A DNA stretch of 64,000 nucleotides, from NCBI GenBank assembly GCA_030704615.1, contig CM060733.1, forward strand, positions 35,776,001 through 35,840,000, in the 5' to 3' direction. The DNA comes from Takakia lepidozioides (Eukaryota; Streptophyta; Takakiopsida; Takakiales; Takakiaceae). The notes below the pieces were generated by a model. The model searched no databases and was not told the origin of the DNA. It was given only the letters and a program-made list of their open reading frames with translations. The position numbers and the translations under genes were made by a program. Each line of letters begins with the position of its first letter. The stretch's first letter is position 1. This document shows positions 11,432 to 21,926 of the stretch, piece after piece.

Positions 11432-13128
11432 GTTACTGCCAATGTGGCAACAGGAAAGTATCGAATAACAGATAACAGTGACGAGGAGAAGCTCTGGAGT
11501 GAATACGTTTCCGATCCCAGTCAATGGTGGAACAATAGGCAAAAGGGTGAATGCCCGTTGGAAGCAGACGCAAGTCAGCATAGGAACTAGTGTGATAAGT
11601 AGGGTTAGGGTGTGTGCTGGAACAATTCTAGGCTGTCATTGTCAGCTGCTAGCAGCAACGCAAGGATGTATGGATGATTTGTGCAGAGGCATGGATAGCT
11701 GAAGGAGCAGGGATAGAGTGTGGGTCCAGATTCATCCAAGAGGGCCGGACGTCAAGCTCCAGATTACCTGTGATTCCCTGTGGATCAATAGCTACAAGAA
11801 ACCTGCATGGGTAGATGGTCAACTAAAGGCAGCAGCTGCAGCGGCACAGTTGATAAAATCAGGCACCTCAACCATGACCACAGCTTCTGAAAGAGGATCA
11901 AGACAGGGAGTCCACACTGCCTCTTCTAGCACTTCTGGGCATGTGAAGATGCTTTGTGCAACAGGTAGACTGACAGAGGCCTCCATAGACTTTAAACCAA
12001 GTAGGCATTTCAGCAGATTCAGATGCGTATGTCTGTCTCTTGCTTAAGTGCATCAAGATGGAAGGTCTGGAAGCTGAAAAGCAGGTGCACACTCACATTA
12101 TCCAAAGTGGATTCACGCCAAAGTTTTTTCTACTCAACACCCTCGTCAACATGTATGTTAAGTGTGGGAGCATCATGGATGCTCACCAAGTGTTCAACAG
12201 AATGCCTCAACGATCTTCGATCACGTGGAATATAATGTTGGCAGGATTTACCAAGCATGGGTGTGGTAGGAATTCTTTGGAGACCTATGAGCAAATGCTG
12301 CGCAAAGGGGTGAAGCCCAACCACATCACATTTGTTTGTGTTTGCAATCCGTGTGCAAGCCTGGGAGCTCTGGAAAATGGGAAAGAGGTCCATGGTGACA
12401 TCGTCAAAGCTGGAATTGTACCAGATGTCAGTCTGAACACTCCCCTGGTGGACATGTATGCCAAATGTGGAAGCATTAAGGATGCGAAGGGAGTTTTCAA
12501 CACTATGGCTGAACGAGATGTGGTGTCATGGAACGCGATGCTTGCAGGGTATGCACAGCAGGGACGTGGTATGGAGGCTTTGGAGACCTATGATCAAATG
12601 ATGGGGGAAGGGGTGAAGCCCGACCACATCACGTTTGTGTGCATTTACAATGCGTTTGCAAGCCTGGCAGCTCTGGAAAAGGGCAAAGAGGTCCATGGCG
12701 ACATTGTCGGGCTGCAATTGTACCAAATGTCATTCTGAACAACACCCTCGTGGACATGTATGAAGGGAGTGTTCGACAGTATGGCTGAACGAGATGTGGT
12801 GTCGTGGAGTGCGATGATTGCAGGATATGCACAGCAAGGGCGCGGGATGGAGGCTTTGGAGACTAATGATGTGCGAAGGGGTGAAGCCCAACCACGTAGC
12901 GTTTGTTTCCATTTGCAATGCGTGTGCAAGCCTGGCAGCCCAGGAAAGTGCAAAGAGGTCCATGGTGACATCGTCATATCTGGAATTGTACCCGATGTCA
13001 TTCTGAACACTACCCTGATGGACATGTATGTCAAATGTGGGTGTGACATCCCGTCTTCTTGTTTTACGTGGTTCAATAAGGGCATGTTTTGGACATGTAT
13101 TTTGTCTCCTTTCCCACAAATCTGTTGA
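11432..13128 (+). pseudogene. OSB-type PDF motif running into a PLS-class PPR array, broken
   Basis: The 5' part (about 11478-11547) reads EEKLWSEYVSDPSQWWNNR. From 11718 one open frame carries the PDF motif (RGPDVK, SLWINSYKKPAWVDGQL), an Ala-rich stretch, then LCATGRLTEAS, a typical lead-in to a PPR array. After a +1 slip near 11997 the frame continues (ISADSDAYVCLLLKC) into 12040-12738. Repeats follow with a ~303-bp period (LVNMYVKCGS, LVDMYAKCGS, DVVSWNAMLAGYAQQGRG, GVKPDHITFV), which is the P-L-S triplet of about 101 residues. PPR proteins bind organellar RNA, and OSB proteins bind organellar ssDNA. Breaks: a shift near 12705, a ~25-bp deletion near 12762 removing the KCGSIKDA stretch, and further indels at 12865-12950. 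No E or DYW domain was found. No targeting peptide could be placed. Confidence 0.7.
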
Positions 13129-13403
13129 CTATGTTGACTCTAGAACTGAGGAAAGGTCAAACCTATGGTGAAGAGCTTGAGATGGTAATCCTGAGTGTGA
13201 CACACAACTCACCTTTGACACCCCTAGTCTGGCCATGATAAGGGTCACTTAGCCTATTATGAAATATCCATCCAAACCTATCTGCAAGGAGGACCTGCCA
13301 TAAACTGGCTTGTGTATTAGACTCTGTCGTGGGTGGTGGTTCAAAACCCTTCTAGTCAGTGTTCTCTTTGTTCATTCTTTGATCAAATTCCCCATCTGTG
13401 CAG

Positions 13404-13530
13404 GTTGGAGAAGGAAGGATTTTGATACAAGATATGCAAGTGGCCCTTTTGGGATATGGGACAATGGTTCAGAACTGTCTGGCAGCTGCTACCGAACCAA
13501 TTTCAGAACTTGAAGGAGAAAGCTTCATAG
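13404..13530 (+). pseudogene. single DXS-like exon (transketolase C-terminal domain)
   Basis: After a good acceptor (CTGTGCAG) the frame reads VGEGRILI, then VALLGYGTMVQNCLAAA. This matches the C-terminal domain of 1-deoxy-D-xylulose-5-phosphate synthase, the plastid enzyme that condenses pyruvate and glyceraldehyde 3-phosphate in the MEP pathway. The similarity stops after CLAAA. No other DXS exon (thiamine-binding or pyrimidine domain) was seen on either side. It is therefore an isolated fragment next to the decayed PPR gene. Confidence 0.65.
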
Positions 13531-13970
13531 TATGTGTAGTTGAGTACAGGCAAAGCCGTTGTTGTACCCTACACATCTTGTAATTGTACCTTTTTGCCCG
13601 TTGCTTTATACTTCATGAGATGCTCCATATTCCTCGTGGTGGTCTTGATCATGTTTTACCAGCGCTCTCATTGTGGCCTCAGGAATCGAACTACAGCATA
13701 TGCATGTTTTTTTTGCCTGGCAACCAGAGTCCTCCAGCTGATTGACAATTCACTCACATTTTTATCACAACCACCTTCCCACAATCCCATCGAACACCAT
13801 CCCATTCAAGAGAGGTGAAGCTCATCACTAGAATTCTGGGGCAAAAAGCAGACATGCAGGAAGTCATTGTGATAAAACCGAGAGAAAGCGCATATAAAAG
13901 AGCTGAAGGGATGAATATGAAAGGAACTGAAATAAATTTTTTCTTTTTTCTTTTTTTTAAAGGGAAACAC

Positions 13971-14172
13971 CTTGGAGCGACAGCTCACAAATCAGGCCCC
14001 TTGATAGAGAGGAGAAAATAACCTCTCAGTAACCTTGCTGTAAGGCTTTCAGATGGGACACCGCGCAGGGAAGAGGGCGAAGAGCGTACCACACCCGTCA
14101 AGTAGCAGGATTTGACCCCAGGGTCATCCGGATGGCACTCAGTGCACTTTACCAACTGAGCTACTGACTGTT
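13971..14172 (-). mobile_element. tRNA-derived SINE, minus strand
   Basis: Read on the minus strand, an A-box (TAGCTCAGTTGG, 14152-14163) is followed at normal spacing by a B-box (GGGGTCAAATCC, 14108-14119). The sequence then continues into a non-tRNA body that ends near GAGCGACAGCTCACAA and a T-rich stretch on the plus strand (13930-13960, an A-rich tail on the minus strand). The arms do not fold into a full cloverleaf, so this is a SINE head rather than a tRNA gene. The boundaries are approximate. Confidence 0.65.
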
Positions 14173-14179
14173 GGTGAAA

Positions 14180-16413
14180 TAATAAAACTGAGGGGATAAA
14201 TCTGAAGGGAAATGAATTTTGTGAAACTAAAGCACTAATCAAGTTAGAAATGAATGGATAACAATAGCAGATGAGAATCTAGAGTTATTGAAAATGGCTA
14301 TTTATTGGGGAAGGTATGATCTTGATAGATAGGTCTTACCTGGGGAGGTACATCAAGAGAAAACAATCATGGTTTCTCCTCAGGGAGGAGCCAATAAACA
14401 AATCTCCTCCCCCTCGAAACTCATCGATCTGATCCCGAAATTGATCGGCACATATACGTAATCGAACCACCTTTTCTGCCACCAAAACCAATCTCTCTCG
14501 CCATGAGCCTGAACCATTTATTCCCAATGATCACCTTTGTTTGCGCTCGCGTGAACCCATGGAGGTTCGACGAGGACAAACCTATTGTCTTCAAATCAGT
14601 CCAGGATTAATCACTCTAACTACCCACTCTTGTTGCAAAAATAAACGACGGATTGTTTCAATCCTGACCCACTCAATGCAATTTCCTAACACTATGCATC
14701 TCCCAAAACGACTTAATGCGTCCCCAAATGTGAGTGTAGAGGTCTGTGTTTTGAACTAGCAGTAGATGTCATGCAGATTAGCCACTTTAATACCTTAGAT
14801 CTTTACCGTGCAAATAGTTTCCAGCAAGTTCTCAAATTGATTGAGATGGATATCTGCATCATATTTCCCATCATATAAGGGAAATGGTGGTCTGGTTGAA
14901 CTGCCATGTCATGTCATGAACCTAATTCTGATCAGCAGGTGTGACTGGATGTTTTCGAGTTCACGCTTGAGCCATTTAACAAAAAATTTCAGGGGTCACA
15001 TTTTCAATGGTAACCATTATAGGTTTGTCTACCTCAAGGGGTTTTTTCCTGCAGCTCTTTGTAGAAGCTATGAGAACCGGCAAGCCAAGCATTATAAGGA
15101 CTTTTGACTCGACGTGGGGATGGCATAACATCTTGTCCTCATGGGATGCTCATTCAATTCCCTGGACCTCTGCCTTTCCTGACTGTTGGAAGGCCACCGC
15201 CGTTGGAGACTGGTGACTGATGACAATATAAATTGGACTCGAGCACAATGAGTTTTTCTAACGATTTTTTTTAAAAAAATTGTGGGTTTTTTTTAGTTTG
15301 TTTCTCCAATGAAACTCTTCTAACTTAGTCGATATATTTGAGTAAGCCTAACCTTACACTAACGAAATATTTTTGTTAATAATACCAATCATATTACTTA
15401 CATATTAAATAATTATTTTCTTACCCCCAAACATTGGGGCGCGCAAGGTGGAAATCCCTATTGGTTGAAGGTGGACCGGACCAGTGTTGTTTAGGACATA
15501 CCAGTTGAGTATCTATAATGGTGTAAATGTTGTTTTTTTATATACTGGTATGAATATGAGTATTATGATCACAAGTACCATGTGGTATATAGTATCAATA
15601 GGGTATCATTCCAAGTAAATAAACAAAACAATAAACTATATATTATATTATATTATCCATTAAATAAATATAAATACGTATAAATACATAGCATATATAT
15701 AATAATTTAATATAGTATTGATACCAATATAAATGAGGAAGATGGCTGGGTAGTACTGGTATCAGTACTGGTATTGAAAAATCAATAACAGTTGGGTAGG
15801 TTCTGCAATACCAGATTTATACCCAGGTGAAACCCTCGTATTGAGATAGGAATAACCGTCCCCTTATCCGGTAAATTGAACCGGTTGCTTATGTTATTTT
15901 ATTTAAAATCAACTTTAAAATCACCCACCCTATAGCGCTCCGGGTAGGGCTTTGGTTCAGCGTTCAGGTCTTTTTGCGTTTCCGTGCAGGCGAAAAGAGA
16001 TATATATATTTATTTATTTATTTTTATTTTTATTTTTTCGCTACGCCCTCCGCGCCTACTTCCGCTCCATGCCAACACCATGTGAACTCTCAGATGATTA
16101 TCAATTCTTTTGAAGAATGAAAAACAAAAAAACACTAGTAGTACAACACGGGACCGGACTAGCTCCCCACACCAATCGCTTTTCGGCTCAATTACTTGCT
16201 TCACTAGCTTATGGTTGCTTTAACGGGCTTGCACCGTTCTCCGGATTACTACTGAATCTCCCTTCTCAAGGTCACTCTCTCTTCCTCTGGATAGACCTCC
16301 GTTGGCCTGGTTGGCTGTTGGCATGTTCGTGTGGATTGGAGGTCAAACTACATAGGCCCTACAAGCACACCCAGCTGAATGGAAATGGACATTTGGCATG
16401 AACATGGACCATT
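14180..16413. other. AT-rich DNA without a supported gene
   Basis: No coding domain is recognisable. From 15240 to 16070 the DNA is very AT-rich, with TATATA and ATTT runs and several near-repeats of GGTATNNNTA. Short frames at 15007-15216 and 16117-16401 have no family features. Confidence 0.5.
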
Positions 16414-17262
16414 TTTTTTCCTTTATTGCCAAGAAAGCGTAAAGAGCTCTTAGAAATGCCAAGCCCCTCCTTCAAAAATGGAATGACAAGTGGGAGCATG
16501 TCCACTTTGGAGAAGAAAACTTGAAAAGTATTTGGTCCAATATTTGGGACAAAGCCAAATCGGCAAAGCTTAGTGCTTTCCTCTGGTAAGTGGCAAATAG
16601 GGTGCTTAAAGTGGGCCAGTTTCTAAGCTTTCTGCAAGATGCAATTCTTTGCAAATGTTACTTTGTAGGAACAATTGAAACTCTCGAACACTGCCTGCTC
16701 TTCTGCAGAACGCCTCACACTATTTGGCCTTTGGTTTAGCATGTAGCCCAGTGGTAATGGGCACATACTACGTTGGATGTGGTTGTGGGTTCAAACCACG
16801 GTCTGGTGTGTCATGAAGGTGTCCACCTTCTTAGCAGAAGGCAATAGCCCTTGGGGGTGAAGTGACTCCATAACGTTCCTTTCGAGATGTGTCATACTTT
16901 TTTTTTTCTGGCCTTTGGTTCAAGATTTTTACACCATGGGCACTCATGCCTATTGAGCAACTAGCCATTTTTCTAAACTTTCAACCTAGGTTCCAAATCT
17001 AAAGCCAGTAAGTAACTGTCCAGTGTTTGAAGCATTGAGAGGGACAACTCTATGGCACATCTGGGAAGCCCGCTGCACCTTAGCATTGGATGGCTGCTAA
17101 GAAAGCTTGGTCCAAATTGTATGCAGACATCGACGACAAAGCTCTGGAACGTCGACCTTCACTCTTCTCAACATTCAAAGCTACCTGGGGTAGGCAAGGC
17201 CTCATATTTAGCTGCGTTGAAGATCACTAATGTATCTGGCCCAACAATCTTCCGCTCCACTG
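16414..17262 (+). pseudogene. LINE remnant: zf-RVT (reverse transcriptase zinc-binding) domain
   Basis: The plus strand reads KSAKLSAFLW, VANRVLKVGQFLS, then IETLEHCLLFCRTPHTIWPL, the C-terminal zinc-binding segment of plant LINE reverse transcriptases (C...H-x4-C pattern). It is interrupted by a SINE at 16737 and resumes after it (WPLVQDFYTMGTHA). It then continues to LRGTTLWHIWEARCTLALDG near 17037-17100. Stops and frameshifts are scattered through it. The RT core itself is not present here. Confidence 0.6.
16725..16920 (+). mobile_element. SINE with 12-bp target-site duplication
   Basis: The 12-mer TGGCCTTTGGTT occurs at 16725-16736 and again at 16909-16920. It flanks a ~172-bp insert with a tRNA-like head (TAGCCCAGTGGTAATGGGC; B-box GGGTTCAAACC near 16791) and a T-run tail. 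Removing the insert and one duplicate restores the LINE zf-RVT reading across the site. This is a clean retroposition signature. The head resembles the other tRNA-derived SINEs in the window, but the body differs. Confidence 0.85.
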
Positions 17263-17519
17263 GGAGCACTGTATTCGGCATCCCCGGAGTTTGATAGATC
17301 AGAGATCAACTGGAAGCACATTAAACTTGTTTCTAAATCTAGATTGCTCTTTCATATCTATAGACTCTCTTTGCACTCCTTCTTGCTCAGCTCGTCTCCT
17401 TCGTCTCCTACTTTTGCTCTACTGATAGGGTTTATTAATCCTTCATTCTCTTCTCTCATTAGGAATACTAGGCTTCTTGGAACCTTCCTTAGCTTTTAGT
17501 CCCTCTTGAGTGATTCACG

Positions 17520-17770
17520 TGGTGTATTGTTCTCACGTTATCAGTCCTCAGATTATACCTTTAGGGTATAAGTAAATTATTTTTGTCAAATCATTTACCC
17601 TCGGGGTATGGATAAATTGAAATCTCAAAAAATTATTTACCCTCCGGGTATGCGTAAATTAACTTTTCAGATTTCTATATAACCCCCGGGTATGGATATA
17701 TATGCCAAAATACACCCTGAGGGTATGAATAGTTTCCGGGTATGGATAGTTATTTCCATTAATATATAAT
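17520..17770. repeat. AT-rich array of TACCC...GGGTA palindromic units
   Basis: At least five imperfect units of the form (A/T)TACCCNNNGGGTATG(A/G)AT lie in AT-rich spacer, for example near 17601, 17638, 17683 and 17715. Each unit is itself a short inverted repeat. The same kind of unit recurs at 36000-36215, on the far side of the giant MULE. No coding potential was seen. Confidence 0.6.
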
Positions 17771-17868
17771 TTAATGGTTTTAAAGAATATTTTTTTTAAT
17801 TTTTTTATTTTCAAAAAAGAAACCAGGGAGCGACTGCTCACAAGATGTTCTTCAATATGTACAAAACA

Positions 17869-17892
17869 CAAAAAAAAAAAAAAAAAAAAAAA
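17869..17892. repeat. poly(A) run
   Basis: An uninterrupted A run of about 20 bases or more follows CAAAACAC. It may be the tail of a retroposed copy, but no element body was recognised before it. Confidence 0.8.
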
Positions 17893-17996
17893 CCAAAAAA
17901 AACAATCTATGGTAAAAGAGAAAATTAATAAGATATTGCATAATATTTTGGTGTTAATTTCCAATGCAAGATGGAGGAGGTTTGAGATTTTAAAAA

Positions 17997-18180
17997 AAAC
18001 ACATCGGCTGGTAGCTCGGCTGGTAAGTGCACAGTGTGTGTCACTCAGGTGGTTCGGGGTTCGAACCCGCTGCCCTGCCCCGTGTGTGGGATTGTTCGTG
18101 TGACGGTATGTTTGGGCGTTGATCGTCAGGTCTCATGGCCCATAAATGAAAGGGGGTTAACCCTCAAGTTCCCAAGCCCT
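17997..18180 (+). mobile_element. tRNA-derived SINE, plus strand
   Basis: An A-box (GTAGCTCGGCTGG, 18011-18023) and a perfect-looking B-box (GGGTTCGAACCC, 18057-18068) sit at tRNA spacing. They are followed by a body that ends in GGGGTTAACCCTCAAGTTCCCAAG-like sequence. Related tail sequence appears, inverted, near 35640-35720. The D- and T-arm boxes are strong, but acceptor-stem pairing is missing. Confidence 0.7.
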
Positions 18181-18739
18181 TTTTTGACTTTTTACCAATT
18201 TTGGGTACCCAGCTACAGTAAATTGCCCCTAGAAAATCATCCAAAGATTCCATCCTTATAGCAATGGGCCCAGCTCATTTATGCATGACATACCAAAAAA
18301 GGATCCAAGTCCACCGTGGAAATTGTGAGATTATAGCATTTGCCCGGACCATATATATCAGGTCCCAAATAAAAATGAGAAAGAAATTGTTTTGACCAAA
18401 TCAAAAGCTAGCTTTATCCAATTTTGCTTGCCCCAAGACCCACCATTTCCAAATCAACAGTGGAGTGGCTATGACCCCACTAAATTGCAGGTCCAACTGA
18501 TTTTTTCACCTATGGTTGCTATTCATGCAATTACATGGGGGTTGAAATCTCAAAATTGACAAGAGAAAATGTGCCTCCAAATGAAGTACTTTTTTTTTAC
18601 AATTTTAAAAAAAAGCCAATGGTGGATGTGTGTATGTAATGCTCACACACCAGTGAAGTGTTTTTTCCAAAATTGCTAATGTTCTGCCAAAAATGGCCTT
18701 TGGAGTGCAAGCCCTTATCATGCCCCAAAACGTAAATGA
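18181..18739. other. spacer without a supported gene
   Basis: Nothing recognisable lies between the SINE and the left end of the giant MULE. It ends with TGCCCCAAAACGTAAATGA directly before the inverted-repeat tip. Confidence 0.5.
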
Positions 18740-18990
18740 GAAGATAATAGGAATAATGTAAGAACTTAATGCAAGCGCGTCAGGACGGTCCAGCCCTGAC
18801 ACCCGTACCGCCGGTTCTTCGCCTCCGGCAGACATCGAAAGGCAGCCGGCTGGGCTCGGTCAATCCCTCCCCACCCCCGCCCTCATCCCATCGGCGTCGT
18901 CGCCCCCTGCGTCGTCGTTCTGCGACACCAGTCCGCCGCTTCCAGCAGTCCGCCAGTTCCCTGTAACCCCCGCCCCGGGTTCAACCATCA
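18740..18990 (+). repeat. left terminal inverted repeat, GC-rich tip
   Basis: The tip is inverted-repeat paired with 35281-35503. After the AT-rich first 20 bases it is over 65% GC and free of the array motif until CCCTGTAACCCCC near 18960. It includes CCGCCGGTTCTTCGCCTCCG and TCGGCGTCGTCGCCC, which match the right tip. A transposase would be expected to bind near here, but no binding site is demonstrated. Confidence 0.85.
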
Positions 18991-20632
18991 CCCCCATGTA
19001 ACCCTCTGTAACTCCGCCGAGTGTAACCCACACCACCATGTAACCCTCTGTAACCCATGTAACCCTCTATAACACCGCAGAGTGTCACCCCCACCCCTAT
19101 GTAACCCTCACTACATGTAACCCTTTGTAACACTTTGCAACCCATGTAACCCTATGTAACCCTCTGTAACACCGCAGAGTGTAACCCTCACTCCATGTAA
19201 CCCTCTGTAACCCTTTGTAACCCATGTAATCCTTTGTGACCCTCTGTAACCCATGTAACCCTCTCTGACCCTTTGTAACCCTCACCACCATGTAACCCTC
19301 TGTAACACCGCAGAGTGTCACCCTCACCCGTATGTAACCCTCACTCCATGTAACCCTCTCTGACCCTCTGTAACCCTCACCACCATGTAATCCTCTGTAA
19401 CCCATGTAACCCTCTGTGACCCTCTATATCCCTCATCAGGTGTAACCCTTACCACCATGTAACCCTCCGTAACCCTCACAAACCCTCTGTGACACCGCAG
19501 AGTGTCACCCTCATCCCATATCACCCTCACTCCATGTAACCCTCCGTAACCCTCACAAACCCTCTGTGACACCGCAGAGTGTCACCCTCATCCCATATCA
19601 CCCTCACTCCATGTAACCCTCACAAACCCTCTGTGGCTCTGTAACCCTCTGTAACACCGCAGAGTGTCGCCCTCACCCCTTATGTAACCCTCACTCCATG
19701 TAACCCTCTGTAACCCATGTAACCCTCTATGACCCTTTGTAACCCTCACCACCATTTAACCCTCTGTAACACCGCAGAGTGTCACCCTCACCCGTATGTA
19801 ACCCTCATTCCATGTAACCCTCACCACCATGTAACCCTCTGTAACCCATGTAACCCTCACCACCATGTAACCCTCTGTAACCCATGTAACCCTCTGTGAC
19901 CCTCTATATCCCTCACCAGGTGTAACCCTTACCTCCATGTAACCCTCTGTAACACCGCAGAGTGTCACCCTCGCCACCATGTAACCCTCACTCCATGTAA
20001 CCCTCACAAACCCTCTGTGGCTCTGTAACCTATGTAACCCTGTGTAACACCGCAGAGTGTTGCCCTCACCCCTTATGTAACCCTCACTCCATGTAACCCT
20101 CTGTAACCCATGTAACCCTCTGTGACCCTTTGTAACCCTCACCACCATGTAACCCTCTGTAACACCGCAGAGTGTCACCCTCACCCCTATGTAACCCTCA
20201 TTCCATGTAACCCTCTCTGACCCTCTTTAACCCTCACCACCATGTAACCCATGTAACCCTCTGTGACCCTCTATATCCCTCACCAGGTGTAACCCTTACC
20301 ACCATGTAACCCTCTGTAACACCGCAGAGTGTCACCCTCGCCACCATGTAACCCTCACTCCATGTAACCCTCACAAACCCCTGTGGCTTTGTAACCTATG
20401 TAACCCTCTGTAACACCGCAGAGTGTCGCCCTCACCCCTTATGTAACCCTCACTCCATGTAACCCTCTATAACCCATGTAACCCTCTGTGACCCTTTGTA
20501 ACCCTCACCACCATGTAACCCTCTGTACACCGCAGAGTGTCACCCTCACCCCTATGTAACCCTCACTCCATGTAACCCTCTCTAACCCTCTGTAACCCTC
20601 ACCACCATGTTACCCTCTGTAACACCGCCTCG
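18991..20632 (+). repeat. left terminal array of TGTAACCC minisatellite
   Basis: Roughly 1.6 kb consists almost wholly of variants of (C/A)(T/C)(C/A)TGTAACCCTC, in 10- to 17-bp steps. There is a higher-order unit marked by AACACCGCAGAGTGTCACCCTCA that recurs about every 70-180 bp. The phrases CACCACCATG, CACTCCATG and AACCCATG alternate before TAACCC. Translated minus-strand frames (EGYMVVRVT-type) are by-products of the array, not genes. The motif is not the plant telomere repeat (CCCTAAA). Confidence 0.9.
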
Positions 20633-20654
20633 TGTACATCATACACGTGTAAAC

Positions 20655-20715
20655 TATCCGACGGCCGAATGGAGGTTTAAATAGAGGCCAAAACCCTAAT
20701 TTGCTCTCTCCATCC
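20655..20715 (+). promoter_or_regulatory. possible promoter: TATA-like box and telo-box
   Basis: Just inside the left array, TTTAAATAG (20676-20684) is followed by AAAACCCTAA (20690-20699), a plant telo-box, and a CT-rich stretch (TTGCTCTCTCC). This order is common in plant promoters near transcription starts. Which gene it would drive is unclear, because the first downstream coding region on the plus strand begins at 21927. Confidence 0.3.
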
Positions 20716-20789
20716 GTTTTTCATATTCCTAGCTCGCTCGTTTTTTTGCTTTGGGGCATCAGCTTTCTGCAATTCCCATGGTGCCCAAT

Positions 20790-21230
20790 CGGCTTCACAC
20801 ATCAATGCGAAAGATTTGTAGTTCATTCAGTTCAGTATCGTCATCCCAGCAACATACAAGACAACTTTTTCCGCACAGCGATCCGTCAAATCTATTACTA
20901 TGGTTTTCTCTACGATTGATACGGTTGTCTCTATTCTTTTTCTTTCTCAATGTCATTCTTGTTGTTTTGTCACCGTCCCCGATGGCTATGGTATTCCTAA
21001 GATCCGCATTAGGAAAGGGTTTTGTTTCTTTCGGTCTAGCCATGCAAGCAGCCGCTCATTTGACGGGGTGCCCATTCACTCTCCTCTCGTGTATCTTTTG
21101 TTCACACACCAGCCGGGGCAGCCTACTCATCGCTATTATGGATGCAATACGTATCGAATCATGCGTGTTTTGCAAGCACTGTCAACCGGTTACATGTCTG
21201 ATGGTTTATATGACTACCTCACGTGTGCTA
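20790..21230 (-). pseudogene. decayed inverted copy of the zinc-finger ORF
   Basis: The minus strand carries MARPKETKPFPNADLRN (beginning near 21043). This matches MARPKGTKPFPDAELKH of the plus-strand zinc-finger gene at 21927-22667. Upstream on the minus strand the DNA matches the finger region (NRH...AAC) with many indels and stops. The two copies lie head to head and share the spacer 21300-21900. No intact finger remains in this copy. Confidence 0.6.
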
Positions 21231-21926
21231 TGGTTACACACAGGGGGTTACACGGTGTTTTCTTTCTCAATACATGCTAGCTTGGTAGACAGTTTAGTAA
21301 TGGAGGTTTAGATGGGGTTGACATGTTTGATGGGTTACGTGGATGTTGCGCTCGCAGAGCCACATAGGCTAGGGTTACATGGGTGGGGCATTACATTGAC
21401 CATGTTTACCTGGAGGTTGCATACTAAAGGTTTGATATGACAGGGTTACATCGATGTTGTGTTCGGGAGTCACATAGACTAGGGGTACATGAGGTTGTGA
21501 CGAAGGGTTACATCATATGTGGGTACCTGACGGAGGGTTACACTCGACGTGCCTGGCATGCGGGTAACGGCCGGTTTGTCGCGCTCACAAGTGTAGGGTT
21601 ACGGGTTACACTCCGCTATTCCGGGTGACATCGGGATTGCAACTCATACACGTGTGAGTCAGTACGGATATAATTGATTGCAAGCCGCCAGATTTTAATG
21701 AACCGCCGTCTTTCGCTTAACGGACGTGCCTTACGGGTGACATCTAGCTAGCTTCGTTCTTCGTTCTTTCATCATTGTTCAGTTTTCCCCTTCTCGCAGC
21801 CTTTCATATTCTTCCTGCACTCCTTGTTGTGCGTGCTCCCTGTTGTGCGTTCTTCGGAATTCTCTTGGTCTTGGTCTTTTCTTGCTCTTGCTCTTCTCTT
21901 CTCTTCTGTCAGCTTTTTCTTTTGTC

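Noticed and set aside
15640-15720. Origin or matrix-attachment element in the AT-rich tract
   Set aside because: Only AT richness supports it. No specific motif was seen.
17997-18080. True tRNA gene
   Set aside because: A- and B-boxes are strong, but the acceptor stem does not pair and the sequence continues into a SINE-like body. The same holds for 14108-14163 and 47560-47640.
18991-20632. Minus-strand ORFs reading EGYMVVRVTPGEGYRGSQRVT in the arrays as genes
   Set aside because: They are translations of the TGTAACCC minisatellite. They appear in all three arrays with different phases and have no starts, splice sites or domains.
18991-20632. CRISPR-like array
   Set aside because: There are no constant repeats with unique spacers. 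All of the array is variants of one short unit, in a eukaryotic context.
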